Assembly: GCA_012934845.2 (NCBI GenBank)
Contig: WNNJ02000029.1
Location: forward strand, 124,001 to 188,000
Direction of reading: 5' to 3'
DNA from: Pomphorhynchus laevis
Lineage: Eukaryota > Acanthocephala > Palaeacanthocephala > Echinorhynchida > Pomphorhynchidae
DNA: 64,000 nt
Shown here: positions 11,490 to 23,505 of the stretch, one piece after another
How the letters are laid out: each line of letters begins with the position of its first letter
How positions within the stretch are numbered: the stretch's first letter is position 1
Notes under the pieces: generated by a model
What the model saw: only the letters and a program-made list of their open reading frames with translations
Databases searched by the model: none
Told to the model about the DNA's origin: nothing
Made by a program: the position numbers and the translations under genes

Positions 11490-12230
11490 ATTAATAAATT
11501 TAGTAACGTGTGATTGATATACATAATGTAAATTATAAAATTATAATTGTTTTAAAATAATCAGGTATTACAATTTATATTGGACTGACTTATCACAATA
11601 ATTAATCAATTGTTAACAATTTATCATTAATATAAAGTATAGTGGAAACGGTATGTTATATGATATGTGGAGATTCTATATCTCCACATTCGATTTGTAT
11701 TATCTATTAAATGAGTAGTGCAGACCAATTTCAACGATATCATGAAATATTAAAAAATGGATATTTAATGAAATTTTAGATAAGTGTGGTGACTGAATAA
11801 AGATTGTATTATGACTGCATAACCGATCACTAATAAATTTAGTAACGTGTGATTTATATAAAATGCAAATTACAAAAATATAAATATTTTAAAATAATCA
11901 GAGACTACAATTTTTTATTTAATTTGTTTAGGACTGACTAATAATTTCTGATCGAACTACTCTGTTCTTGTTGTCCAGAACGATATTAGCATTGCTGTTC
12001 GAAAATCAATGTTCTCTTTATATTAAATAGTATCGTCGGAGTAATCATTAGCGTAGTAATGCAAATGAATCAAAGCACAATAATAATTAATCAATTGTTA
12101 ACAATTTATCATTAATATAAAAAAGTATAGTGGAAACGGTATGTTATATGAAATGCGGAGATTCTATATCTCCACATTCTATATGTATTATCTATTAAAT
12201 GAGTAGTGCAAACTAATTTCAACTTTTTTT
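11490..12230. repeat. Dispersed repeat, two direct copies plus an inverted scrap
   Basis: Copy one spans about 11490-11760 and copy two about 11829-12221. They share AATAAATTTAGTAACGTGTG, TTAATCAATTGTTAACAATT and GTATAGTGGAAACGGTATG. Copy two contains an extra block of about 120 bp (11945-12070). Each copy holds a small hairpin, TGGAGAT/ATCTCCA. The end of the unit (GAGTAGTGCAAACTAATTTC) reappears inverted at about 12665-12705. No coding capacity is seen; a non-autonomous element is likely but the class is unknown. Confidence 0.7.
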
Positions 12231-12267
12231 AAGAAAATTTATAAGTATTCAAGCTAATTACAATTGC

Positions 12268-12350
12268 TGAAGATGATGCCAGCTAGGCATCGAAATATTC
12301 AATTCAATAAATTTTGTGTTGGTTTTTGCCATCTTTCTTCTAATTTAAAC
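12268..12350 (+). repeat. PLE 3' tail with hammerhead-like core
   Basis: Reads CTGAAGA, then a 6-bp hairpin GATGCC-AGCTA-GGCATC, then GAAA, followed by TATTCAATTCAATAAATTT and TTTGCCATCTTTCTTC. CTGAnGA-stem-GAAA is the conserved core order of hammerhead ribozymes, which are known in PLE termini. The same tail forms both arms of the palindrome at 59931-60062. I could not confirm stem III and the cleavage triplet. Confidence 0.5.
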
Positions 12351-12427
12351 AAAACATCTAAATTATTAAACAGACGTCAAGTTCACGAAATTAGATGTGT
12401 AATGCAAACTAATTTCAACGATATCGT

Positions 12428-12560
12428 GAAGTAAAGAATTATTGGAGCTCAATCAAAGAGAATGAAAATTTTATTTGATATTTCGCTAACCTCAGTTAGC
12501 ATTTTTGTAATTTTCTAAAAATGCTAACTGAGCTTAGTGAAATATTAAATAAAATTTTCC
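12428..12560. repeat. Inverted pair of PLE tails
   Basis: Two copies of one tail face each other: the left arm contains TTTCGCTAACCTCAGTTAGC and the right arm AATGCTAACTGAGCTTAGTG. Each copy has a 6-bp stem next to GAAATATYAAATAAA, resembling the hammerhead-like tails elsewhere. The palindrome at 42400-42565 is related. The CTGAAGA box is degraded in both arms. Confidence 0.55.
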
Positions 12561-12709
12561 TTCTTTCTTTGTGACTAAAGAAAGATTGTATGACAAGTTC
12601 AATAAAGATTGCTACATAACAAATCACACCTATATGTAAATGGAAATCGTGAAATTATCGTTCCAAGATAGTAGAAATTAGTTTGCACTACTCATTTAAT
12701 AGATAAATC

Positions 12710-13385
12710 AAATGAGTTTTAAGGAGAAGAGAGATTCACAAAGGTAAGCATTATGTGGATATTCATTAAAGAATACTGCCACGTAATCTGTGATAAATTG
12801 GTGTATATAAATTTACAACGTAAATTTGTGGTATACTAGTGGTATATAAAACAGATTGTAGTGTAATAATATTAAGTTCAAAAATATCCCACAATGATAT
12901 CTATTTTTATTAAAATAGAAAATAATTAAATTGAATATAACATGGATTAGCACAAGTGAGAATAAGAGTTGCATAATAACTGAAGAATAGTTTAATTAAA
13001 TTGTTTCTAATTGCATCTAAAGTGTAAATTTTAGTCGTTAGTACATCAAAAACAACCGTAAAATTGTTATTTTTTAATAACAATTTAAAAAATAACTTCA
13101 AAGGAATTAGTTGCAAAGAACGATATCTTCATTATTGTTATGTTAACAATATCGTAATTGCCAATTTACTTTGTCATTACATTGTAATTACAATTTATAG
13201 TTATTTATTAAATATTTATAAATAACTGGAATGATTATATTTAAGATATCGATGGGATTATTTACAGATAGTTATTTATTGTAATTACTAAAACGTTTTG
13301 TGCTTTTCAGTAGTTTACATTTTAAGTCATTATTTTTATTTCTAAATTGTGTTACTACCTAACCATAAAATCCTATTTTTGATAA
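12710..13385. other. AT-rich stretch without recognisable genes
   Basis: Contains only short open frames of background composition. Confidence 0.5.
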
Positions 13386-13389
13386 AGTA

Positions 13390-14235
13390 AAAATCATTTT
13401 GTTAAAATACGATTAAAAATAAATTTAAAATCTTAAGTGGCAAATTTTTATGGATGGATAATAAATAATATACTTTTGACTAGAATAAGGTACTAGATAA
13501 TCAAATTTCATCAGAGGATATACGTCATTAGCATGTATTTAAGCCGGATGCTATGTTGTTCGAGGAATATAGGTCAAAACCTGATAACATAGCAGTTCCT
13601 GTTGATGACCTATAATCCTTTATAGGTCTGTTTTTTTATTACCCAATTCAAAGACATTAATTTTTATTTAAAATTGCAATTTTAAATTTAAATTCGATAT
13701 ACATTAAATAAACTCTTTTATAACAATTATCGATTATTCATAATTATTTATTATTTATCATTTAATTATTTGTATTTTATTTAGCATTATTGCTAATTTA
13801 CAAATAATATAAAAATACGAAGTCTCAGTAGCTGATCTGATTTGGTTATTAAAATTATCAGATCATTTAGGCTACATATTTTATAAAGAGTTTTTAAAAT
13901 TAAATGTAGTCAAATCAGCAGCTGATCCAGACCTAAATTTCACTTTTCAAGCCTTATTATATGCTTACTCCGTACACTGGTGCTGATCGGATTCGAACTC
14001 ATGGGTCTGTATCGCGATACAGACGTATGTATACAGACGTATACATATACGTATATTTGATACAGCAGATCTCAATACAGACCTGCTGTATCAAGAATAG
14101 GAACATTATTTTTAATTTACGAATAATATAAAAATACGTAGACTCAGTAGCTGATATGATTTAGTTATTAAAATTATCTGATTAATGAGACTACATATTT
14201 TATAAAGAATTTTTAAAATTATATGCAAGTCAAAT
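13390..14235 (+). mobile_element. Permuted-PLE (Naiad-type) 3' end, tail-only copy with internal duplication
   Basis: The segment GGCAAATTTTTATGGATGG at about 13440 matches the end of the coding region of the Naiad-type elements at 35.9 and 59.3 kb. The shared 3' tail follows: ACTAGATAATCAAATTTCAT, then a 9-bp stem TGCTATGTT/AACATAGCA (13549-13557 and 13586-13594), and the terminal string TACGNAGNCTCAGTAGCTGAT. That terminal string occurs twice, at about 13815 and 14118, so the end is duplicated with about 170 bp between, which includes a SINE-like piece. The copy is 5'-truncated and non-coding. Confidence 0.7.
13965..14040 (-). repeat. tRNA-derived SINE fragment
   Basis: On the minus strand GAGTTCGAATCCGATCAGCA resembles a tRNA B box and 3' arm and is followed by CCAGTGTAC. 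The locus at 47285-47400 has the matching string ATTCCTATCAGCATCACTGT. No A box is left here. To one side lies a 10-bp hairpin GATACAGCAG/CTGCTGTATC (14068-14101). Confidence 0.45.
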
Positions 14236-14239
14236 GAAT

Positions 14240-16025
14240 GGATTCAATTTATTTTATAAAATTTCTTTAATTAAAAACAATTCTACTTCCCACTATCGTT
14301 ATACAAACTTCAATACATCACTTACAAAGAATATATGTTAGGGTTCTGTATATTAATAACTAATTTACTGTTTTTAATTCCGTGAATTAATCTAAAAATC
14401 ATCAAGCTTATTATATAAGTTATACATGTTTTTTACATATGTTGGTGAGTTGATCCATCGAATGCGTTGCTATCAATTGAAGTAACAGATTGGGCATTGA
14501 TCTCTCTAAAACAAATGATCTTCAATATCTTTATATTATTATAAAATTTACTCAATACAATTTCCAATATTTATATGCTACACTCAAGTATTGAATGCAT
14601 TCACTTATCAAAACTTGAGCATTCGAATAATTCCATATTGCTATATAAGCAGAACGCAATTATTTGTTATTTCTCTTTTATATGCAATTTTTAAAAAGGT
14701 CAAACAAATTGACTAAGAAAACATCACTAGCCATATCTGGAATCCACATAATAATATTATTTATGTTGACTGCATTGATATTTAGTATTTTAGTAATTTA
14801 TGATATAATATAATATATCATATATTATATATAATACATAATGTATGATACCCACTATTTTAGTAATTTCTTGACATTTCACATGAGAAAATATTTTATT
14901 TTTAGATTTTATATTTGATAAGTAAATTATTTTATATTAAGTTGATTATTTTCAAGTCCATTTTCATAATATATAATTTAATGTAGATATTGTTGTTACA
15001 GCAGATGCCGAAACAAATAAATGCATAATAGATTTGATAACATGCTATGTCGCCAATAGAAATGGATAATTAAATGAAATAGATTACTAAACTGAGCCCT
15101 GTCGTTTGCGTAAAAATAACCTTAACTGAGTTTAGTCTTTTTTGTAAGGATATAATAGTCAAATTTGCATTCTTCTGTACCACATAGCATCAATTATTTC
15201 AATCGTAGTGCATTAAACCTGGTCATGTTACAAATCATTTAAACATCAATAGCAACCGGTCTGGAATACATCTCACTTAAAATGTTAATGAAATTTCAAT
15301 AGAAAACAAATTAGATAAAGAATGTTCGTTAATATTAATATTATTTATAAAATTAATATTGATTTTCATTAATATTTCATATTAAGCTAAATACTAAAAG
15401 AAATCAAACATTTGTAGGTTATAATCGATCAAATATTATATTAATTCTTCAGCGTTAACAGTTAGGTGTCATAAAAAAGTTTAAAATTTCGAAATCAAAG
15501 TCGCAAGTTGAGTAATTAGCAAATTAATGAAATTATTGTTACTTTAAGACAAATATTACTGGTAGCTCATTCAGGAAGTACATCGGTAGCAAAGAATAAA
15601 AGATTAGCATTCTGCAGGATTTGTACATATCATATTAGTTTTTTGCTATTAAAATAATAAATAATTTATATAATTAGTACACTGCATAAATACAACTTGT
15701 AGTTTAGACATTTATTTGGTGAGCTAATAATATGTTTTTGTTATATTACAAATTAGAATAATTTTTATAATATAATAGATAAATAAATTTTATTATTTAA
15801 TTTAGAATAACTAATCAGCTATTAAAAAACAATCATTTATAATTTATCAATTAATAAATTTAATTGATTATTAATTGTGAAACTTAAATCTAAATGACAA
15901 CTTCAAATATTAATTGAAAATAACTAACCATATTGTTTTTATAGTGGTTACAATATCCGAAATTATAAACATGTTTATAATTTCTGAACATGCTTTTTGA
16001 ACATATTTGCCAATTGTGAAAACAT
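14240..16025. other. AT-rich stretch without recognisable genes
   Basis: I found no motif-bearing frame. The composition becomes less AT-rich in the last 100 bases, where a LINE begins. Confidence 0.5.
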
Positions 16026-16029
16026 AAAA

Positions 16030-17290
16030 GGTTGGCTTGCGAGTGAGCACATTAACGATACATTTCAGATTTTCTCTGGAAATTGCCTTGTTTTATTTAA
16101 TTGTGATCTTAGTGGTTCGTCATTCCCGGGTATCTGGAAGTAGGCTATTCTTAAGTTATTTTTTAAAAGTAAGGGTAACCTGTTAAACATGAATCAATAC
16201 AGGGGTATGTCGATTATTACTAAACCTTATAAGCTATTCGCGACGATCTTATCAAAATGGTTGTTTCATTATGTGTGTGATCAAATCCCTGCTTAGCAAA
16301 ATGGCTTCCGGCATTTCATATGCTTCATTTCATATGCATAAATCAAATGCCTTCACGAAGGCATTTGATTTATTGAATCAGATAATATTTTATCGTAAAT
16401 TAGTCAACGTGTTGAGCTTGAAAGGTAATATTTGTCATGTGTTGAATAAAGTTTCTTTATCTCACAACGTTTGTATTTTTGACGGGGTTTGATACTCAAG
16501 CTCGATTTATCAAATAAATAGCGTACCATAGGGAATCCACTGAGCACTTTACTATTAGTCTGTTCTTACTTATCCAGCCAATTGTGTTCATGTGAGACGT
16601 ATAGCATATTGAATGCTGACCATCTCGTTATGTATTCTACCAAAGTTGGTGTTTTGCATATCGCCTTATACAAGCTCTATCGGTATACTTCAGTAAATAG
16701 ACTCGAAGTCAATATCAGTAAGACAAAGGCAATCAAGTTTAGATAAGGTGACTGTTTGTCTCGCAATGATCAGCTTTTATATAATGACATTTCAGCTAAG
16801 CTAGTTATCCGATTTTGTTATCTTGGAATTACTCAAACTAGTCACTGGACGTTTGCAGATAACATTGAGCAGATTAACTGTAAAATAGCGTCTAGATTTT
16901 CATCTCTTGGTTTGATTCTTTCTGTGGGTTTTATGCCGCATTGAAATTTTTTAGATTGATGTAATTTCCATCATAAGCTACGGTTTCCAAGCGATTTTGA
17001 ATGATCTTATCCGAACTAACTTGCAAATGCTGTATATGATTAAGTAGATGTTTCTTAAACACTATTTTGTCTTGTTGAGAAAAGTGTCATCATTCTTAGT
17101 GAACAGGCTTTTTATTAGAATCTTGTTATCTTTTGAATTGCAGCAAGCATTCAGTATGTATTCGTATTTAGGATTTGCTGTTGATGGTATTTATTGGCAA
17201 AATAAACTCGAGTTAATGGACAGTCTATATAAGCAATCGCCAGCTTATCTGTATCCGTCTTTGTGGAAATCATTATAAAACAGAAAACGT
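16030..17290 (+). mobile_element. LINE reverse-transcriptase fragment
   Basis: Plus strand. In successive frames: FPGIWK and FFKSKGNLLNMNQYRGMSII (reverse-transcriptase entry region, about 16120-16220), YKLFATILSKWLF, FTKAFDLLNQIIFYRKL (degraded motif A region, about 16345-16410), FCYLGITQTSHWTFADNIEQ (16810-16870) and a C-terminal region ending SLYKQSPAYLYPSLW near 17270. The catalytic YADD box is not readable. Frames change several times. At 16338-16373 a palindrome replaces sequence between the entry region and motif A. Clade uncertain; the thumb resembles the LINE at 4235-5360. Confidence 0.75.
16338..16373. repeat. Snap-back palindrome inside LINE
   Basis: Arms of 17 nt (16338-16354 and 16357-16373) are perfectly complementary with a 2-nt centre, and include AATCAAATGCCTTC. 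It lies where LINE protein similarity jumps, so it marks an internal deletion or repair join. Confidence 0.85.
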
Positions 17291-17489
17291 TCAATAGTCT
17301 TGGGATTTTTGATTAGCGGTTATCATAGAAAATTTTGCCGTAACCGAGCAAAACGAGATATTTAATGATATTGAATATTCTAGGGACGACAGTATACTAA
17401 GCTGTGACATATACCTAATACATCATAATTTACTCTCAATTACATCTGATCGTTCCCGAATATGTATTATTAATAATAGTATTAATATT

Positions 17490-18168
17490 TTTTAGGTTCC
17501 CGCAAATGCGCCTTAATTTACAATTTTAAAGAAAAAAACCTCACCATGCCAGTTTTAATATTCAAAAAGTCACTAAATTATTATTCCTGGATAAAGCATA
17601 AATCCCTTTGAGGACGATTTATAGCTGACCGAGCTCTACGGACACATCGAGAAGTCATCTTTGCAAGGATAACGTTGATGCCACTACGTAATCTGGTTAT
17701 TTCATCGTTGTATGAGCTGTTATGACTCCTTGCCATGGAGCTCGCGATTCACTTTAACAGGATTGCCGCTTCCGTACCCGCCCGCCCGGGCATCGAAAAT
17801 ACTACGGGAAAAAATGACGCATGCTCTATGTTATTTACTCTCTCAAGATACTTCCTTTTCTTCCTTAGTTCATGATATTCGAAGCATGGTCCGATACTCT
17901 TAATGGATTTAGAGAAAGTGTATGCGTTGAATACGCAGATATCAAGGAAAGTACACTCCGTTCTGTTTCCAAAGATTCCGGAACATGATATGTCAAGCCT
18001 CGCTTCACGATCAATAGTTGTACCATGATTTGAAAGCATATTTTATCATGCGGATGGGATAGTTTTGGCTCAATTGCTACGTTATGACAACATTCGGATA
18101 ATCTATTCGCTAGAAAATCACGGACGGCATCGTGTCTCATTGATGACAAGCCGCCTTCAATGAGACAC
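17490..18168 (-). mobile_element. RLE-like non-LTR retrotransposon, copy 2 (3' fragment)
   Basis: Minus strand; same family as 745-2385. 18149-18080 encodes MSSMRHDAVRDFLANRLSE (after the Cys/His cluster of the full protein), then frame changes lead to RLDISCSGIFGNRTECTF and the FLDICVF nuclease segment near 18000-17930, and further C-terminal sequence to about 17600. The 3' end (CATTTGCGGG, then ATTA-rich) matches copy 1. The 5' boundary is a palindrome at 18132-18168. Confidence 0.75.
18132..18168. repeat. Snap-back palindrome at the broken end of the retroelement
   Basis: Arms GTGTCTCATTGA and TCAATGAGACAC (12 nt each) with a 13-nt loop. The retroelement's protein similarity ends here. 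Confidence 0.8.
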
Positions 18169-18169
18169 T

Positions 18170-18800
18170 AGCCTCCAATATTAATACTGTATAAATAGTA
18201 TTAATATTAGTATTAATACTAATATTAATATTAATATTGGAAGCTAGGTGTCTGTGATAGGCGCATTCCGGGTTAAGCTTCCCGACGAAGGTTGTAAAAT
18301 AGCATGCAGATTTCCATTTCGTATTTATAAAAAATTTATATTGATATTATGTTTTATTAATATAACGTCACCAGTAGTTTTCAAATCTTATAACCACTAT
18401 ATGTGGAGTGACGAATCTTAGCATCGGCGCTTGAGCTTTGCTCGTACTTTGTAGCTAGAGAGCTTTTGCTCGTGCATTGTGCTTCAGCTGTATTCAAGCT
18501 TGTTGATTGTTCAGCAACCTTTGTAAGCTGATGAAGAAAAAGCGATAGCACGAGTTCTGTTCTGTGAATCCACTGAATATGCAAACCATACCAGATGTAA
18601 GGCTGGTCACCGGTGTAGGAGCGTGCGCTGAGTGATTTCTTTCAGAGGTTTACTGAAGATTAAGTACTGTCGAAGTTGTGTAGCTTTTAAGCCACGCTGA
18701 TGAGACTACCATGCAGTGACGAGTAAACTAAGGCCGAAATGCCCTATTGGGGGATAGGCGTCTGTGTTAGGCGCATTATGGGTTAAGCTTATAACATTAC
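18170..18800. repeat. Unassigned segment with a repeated 3' motif
   Basis: TAGGCGCATT and GGGTTAAGCTT occur in the same arrangement at about 18255-18282 and 18760-18792, after GTGTCTGTGA and GCGTCTGTGT. The 370 bases between 18385 and 18755 are clearly richer in G+C than the surroundings. A palindromic ATTAATACTAATATT run lies at 18180-18240. It may be untranslated sequence of a retroelement. No gene was recognised. Confidence 0.35.
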
Positions 18801-21615
18801 TGTATCGTATTGTGTTTTGTTATTGTTACAAATTATAAAATTGCAACTGTATAACTGAATGATAGGAAATTATACCAGTGTCATTTATTTATTAAATATT
18901 GCAATGTTAAAAAATTTAATTAAATTTAAACAAATAAAATTTTAATATTTTTTTCTTTTTCAGGTATCTAAGAATTTATTAATTCAGTATTCATTGTGCA
19001 TTTTTATTTTTTTTGAAGTTTGCATTTTGGTTAAAATGTTGGAATATATTCATTTGAATGCTGAAATTTCGAATTATATGCAGAATACAACGATTGACCT
19101 CAATAATTAAAGTTACGCAAAGAGCATTGGATTTTAAAATATTAGCAATTATCGTTTGTATACTTACAACGTGTTTGCTACTTTGCAATTCCTAAAAACA
19201 TTGTGGTAATAAAGTATTCTGTGAATATTTGATATAGAATATTTACTTGATAGTTTCATTTTTAGAATGTCGAAACTATACATTATTATTTTAATTTGCA
19301 TATTATTTGATCCGTCGAAAAAATACCAATTTTTTGTAGTTAACATAGAACTGAAATAATTATGAAGTTATAAATCGATTATTAGAAATGTTGAATGAAA
19401 TGCGGTATTAACTTTTAGGAAAAATAACTTAAAATCGAATAACACTGAGGTCAAAAAGCAAAGCTGGCAACAACTGATTTTAAAAACTGAACTTCGATCA
19501 TAAGCTCTATTAAATTAATGTATCACCACGAGACCCTCCTATCAACTCAACAGTCATCGTCAATCGAATGAAGAGATTAAGAGACTAGCTGACTGCTTTT
19601 GTGATAACTGTGAAAAACCGAATTCTCTAAATATAGAACAAATGTGTATCTGTTGATTACGAGGGCATTGAATTTATAGCAGGATTCCAAATATAATGCA
19701 TTTTCTCTTCTAATATTATGGTGAAAAAATCGATGAGGTTATGGTTCAGGATTTATAGATGGCCACGATTTATATTACATTCATATTTGCTAAGAAACTG
19801 AACTTCAACCATCAGTTCCATCAGTTTAATGATTGGGTTTTTTAATCTGATCTAGTATCAGCTTTTAGAAAATAAAACTAAACATATAGTCTAAGTAACT
19901 AGTTTTATAAATAATACTTTATTATTTACTTATAAAATATTTTAATTAGAATTAAATAGTAATTTAAATAAGTATTAAAATATTTATAAGAAATATTTTA
20001 AAAAATTAATAATTAATAATTTTAATAATTAATAAAATATGGCATTAACAAAGTACTTTTGGTTTGTTATTTTCCCTTTCAACATTAATAACGATAAATT
20101 TATGTAAATAATTAACACAGTATTTTGACAACAATTTAAGAGCATTTGTTAAATTGTATCATTATTGTGGAATAATTGTGTCATTAAAAAGTGCATACGT
20201 ATAGCACATTATGTATGCAAAAATGCAATAATCTAACAAAATAGGTGACAGAAAGTGTGAATGTTGTGGTAGATTGAAAATTTTACTATGTATTTTTTTA
20301 CAGTGTGCTAGCCAACTGTTTAGATAAATTCAGCATGAACTGTTATAAATCATATTTTTGATTTTCATCCATACAATTTTTATATTATTTTTTTACAATA
20401 GTATTTAAAACATAAAATATACTAATTAATTTAAATTTAATTTTAATAATTTATCGATGATTTTAAATATTGACAAAATGTTAAAATATTTCATATGTCG
20501 CAAACACGAAATTTAATGGTTATAAATATGTGCTAAAAATTAAAATATATCATCTTCTACATATATTTGTATTACTGTTGTAATTAATAAATAAATTTAC
20601 CCTCTTAAATTTGCAAAGTTTAAAAATTTGTGAATTATTGGATAAAGTTTCTAGAATTAAGTGGGCAATTATCGCCAATATATCAATTCATATAATACTT
20701 AATATAGTTCACATAATATACATAATTTTTGTATCAATTTATATTTTGTAAGCTAATAAACTTTGCTTTTAAGGCTATTATTTCTCTATTAGGACAATTA
20801 AACATTGTATAACATTGAACTACATTACGTTAAATAGTTAAACTTGGTAGAATTTACATTTAATTTATTAAATTCTAAATTAAATTGCATAAGGCATATT
20901 TTTCTAGTAAATTGATCAATATTTTAAACATGCTGTTTAAATTATATTTGTGATTATATCGAGCGTATTACTCCAATTACTATTTTCCATTCAAGGTTCG
21001 AACTCACATGTTAGCAAACACTGCAAAACAGCTTCCAGTTTTGACTTAAAAAATCCTCCCAAGTTGCAGGACAGGTACCGCACACACCAAAGTGAAGCAT
21101 AAATATAGATTATTACAAACAGATAATGGAATAAATAAAGCAGCTTGAGCTTTCAAGGTTAATGCAGTAGGACAATAATCTGAACACTACATTTAAAAAT
21201 GCGTTTGTAACTTATTGATAAATGTGCAAATAAGAGTAATATGCATTCCCGGTCAAATCTCAACATAAAAATATGTTTTTGGGCAAACTTACGATACTTT
21301 AAAAATAATAAATTTAAAACACTCTGTAATTAAAATAATTTATTTTGAAAGCCAGTAATTAAGCAATAGAATTTATGATATTGAAATTTAACTATTGTCT
21401 CTGTAACTTACTGCAGTGCATATGCATTCGTTAATCGACCACTTGGATTGCAAATGCTGTCGGCTTTGCGTACAACCATTATAATGAGTATATTAAAGAT
21501 AAGTATTCTCATCCTTATATCTTAAAAATATGATATTGAAAAAGGATTGATATCAAAATTTTTTAATTTTTTGTGTAATAATATAAAAATATAGAAATAT
21601 ATAATATATATAAAA
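18800..21615. other. Long AT-rich stretch without recognisable genes
   Basis: Only background-like short frames. A 40-base segment (CTGAACTTCRAYCATMAG and flank) occurs at about 19482 and 19797. The string GGTTCGAACTC near 20995 resembles a tRNA B box but lacks an A box at the right distance. Confidence 0.45.
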
Positions 21616-21619
21616 TATT

Positions 21620-21645
21620 AAAGACTCACCTGGAGGTGAGTCTTT
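21620..21645. repeat. Snap-back palindrome at the broken end of a retroelement
   Basis: Perfect 11-nt arms AAAGACTCACC and GGTGAGTCTTT with loop TGGA. The reverse-transcriptase fragment on the minus strand stops here, before its YADD box. Confidence 0.85.
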
Positions 21646-21646
21646 C

Positions 21647-22993
21647 GAGCAGTGGACTGATGGCTAGGCAGAATAATAGCGGCCCGAGGGAATCGCCTTG
21701 TTAAACTCATTCTCGTGATTCAATCGTGTTATCGCCGTATTGAGGAGACTTACGCCGGAGTAGCAGCAACGAACGAAGCGGGATAACGCGGGAAAGTGCT
21801 TGTTCGTTTCTGTCAGCACAGTTGTACGACTAAAATGGTTGAAGGCATTAGTAAAATCTATCTCTAACATGCCTTCTCCGCACGTCATTCACTCAGAGGG
21901 GAACAAGCGTGTGGCGTGCACTGCCGCTTCACAACCTGATTTTACTCCTACGCCAATCTGATAAGGCTTCAGAAATGTGGAAGCTTCATTGCGAATCAGT
22001 AGCGAGGCAATCTTTGACACCAACCGACGGAGTGTATTGCCAATTACGATGGAACTAAGCCCTCCATCTTTTTTGTTGAAACTCAGTAGAGTTGTGCCAA
22101 AGAAATACGGCTGAACTGTTTTTGGTACATTTCCTTTGAAGAGATATTGATGAAATTTGTCAACTGTTTGACCAGTCCTGTGTCTCTCCAAGTGTCTCCG
22201 GTCTCGACTAGGTCTAGAAGGTGTTGTGGGCGAAGTCCGTCAAAACCTCCCGCAGTTCCCTTAAGAAATGAGCTCATCGCCGCGATAACGTCATCTGGAG
22301 TTGATATGATCGACTCTGGGAGATCTGTTGAGTATATACCGGATTGAATATTAGTGTTCCTCGGTGGATGTTCAAGGCGCATCATCTGAGCATTTTCGTG
22401 AGATAAAGTGGCGAGCTTTTCGTCACTTGAAGCAATTCTAATAGCCCCTCTGATGTCCCCGTCTTCGACCTTCATTGTTATCATATTCGCCACCTCCTCG
22501 ATGGATCTTGACGATGTTCCCACGATACTCGAGGCATTGTTATTCCTAGTCTTCCGTTTATGTTGCTCGTTTCCCAGTGATGGTTTGATTACAGAGAATG
22601 ACTGTTTAGCTTGCTTGATCTTTGCAGTCAGGCTCATACCGTCGTTCACCCTTGATCCCTTGCTGCTAACACTAAGGCAAGCCTTTGCAAAATAAAAGAG
22701 GACTACCCTGTTTGACTCAGCTGTGGGGTCGGTATTCACATGCACAAGAGCCGTTTCGAGTGTCTGCGTGACTTAAGCTCGATATCCCCGTGGGATACGG
22801 AGGATCACGGGCAGGGACTCTCCAAAACGGGCATTAAAAGATCGGTGAATGACAATAGATAGCCAATTGAGTCGATGTCGGCCTGGTTAGTGTCGATTTC
22901 CACGTAAGCCGCTGATGTATCATGTTCAGCGCAAATTAAAAGTGGTGGCCTGCTGGATTCGGGGCAGCTACGGTGTTTTCTGTGTTTAAACAA
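21647..22993 (-). mobile_element. RLE-like non-LTR retrotransposon, copy 3 (N-terminal and palm region)
   Basis: Minus strand. 22993-22805 is a Cys-poor N-terminal region. 22745-22083 encodes a 220-codon frame with FLKGTAGGFDGLRPQHLLDL, the conserved entry of this reverse-transcriptase family. After a frame change, 22110-21900 gives FNKKDGGLSSIVIGNTLRRL then YQIGVGVKSGCEAAVHATR, and 21888-21664 gives LEIDFTNAFNHFSRT (motif A with its catalytic Asp). The element is cut off before motifs B and C at a palindrome. It complements copies 1 and 2, which hold the C-terminal half. Confidence 0.8.
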
Positions 22994-23229
22994 CAGTCAT
23001 GAAGCCGTAAGACGAAACCGTAAATGGCATACTGCGCATGTGCCTGTTGACCACTTCATTGTAAAATAAAGAGTGATTGTGATTTAGACCATGTCGGTCT
23101 GATCAAAAAGCAGGACGATTGTATGTTATTTATTGTAATTAACTCTTTTCTATAAATTATTCTAGCGAAATCAACTTTTATGTTATTTAATCTCTCAAAC
23201 GTATGTATTTATATATTGTAAGTTTTAAT

Positions 23230-23505
23230 AACCAAAAGATATTAACAAGTAACAAGGAAGAAAAAGTACGAGGACATCACATCCAGTGGCATGGATTTCA
23301 TACCGATAGGTATTGAAACTCTCGGCGCCTTGGGTCGAGGCGCTACCGTTTTTTTGACGAGCTCGGTAAGCGTCTCCGCCGTCACTGGGACGAGCTTCGC
23401 GCAAAGACGTTTTTACTCCATAGGATCAGCGTGGCCATGCAAACCGGCAACGCAGTTTCTATGTTGGGGACAACGGACAGAGACACTGATAACTTTTAAC
23501 TAATA
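23230..23505 (+). mobile_element. Retroelement C-terminal scrap
   Basis: Plus strand. FIPIGIETLGALGRGATVFL is followed, one frame over, by LHRISVAMQTGNAVSMLGTT. This pair is the usual C-terminal end of one subgroup of reverse transcriptases in the same broad family as the copy at 24950-26345. Nothing upstream of it belongs to the element. Confidence 0.6.

Noticed and set aside
18695-18745. CTGATGAG ... GGCCGAAATG as a hammerhead ribozyme
   Set aside because: The sequences between the two boxes cannot form the required stem II.
20985-21025. GGTTCGAACTC as part of a tRNA gene
   Set aside because: No A box, anticodon arm or acceptor stem at suitable distances on either strand.
21620-21645. Hairpin as a bacterial-type terminator
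   Set aside because: The window is eukaryotic; the hairpin marks the broken end of a retroelement.
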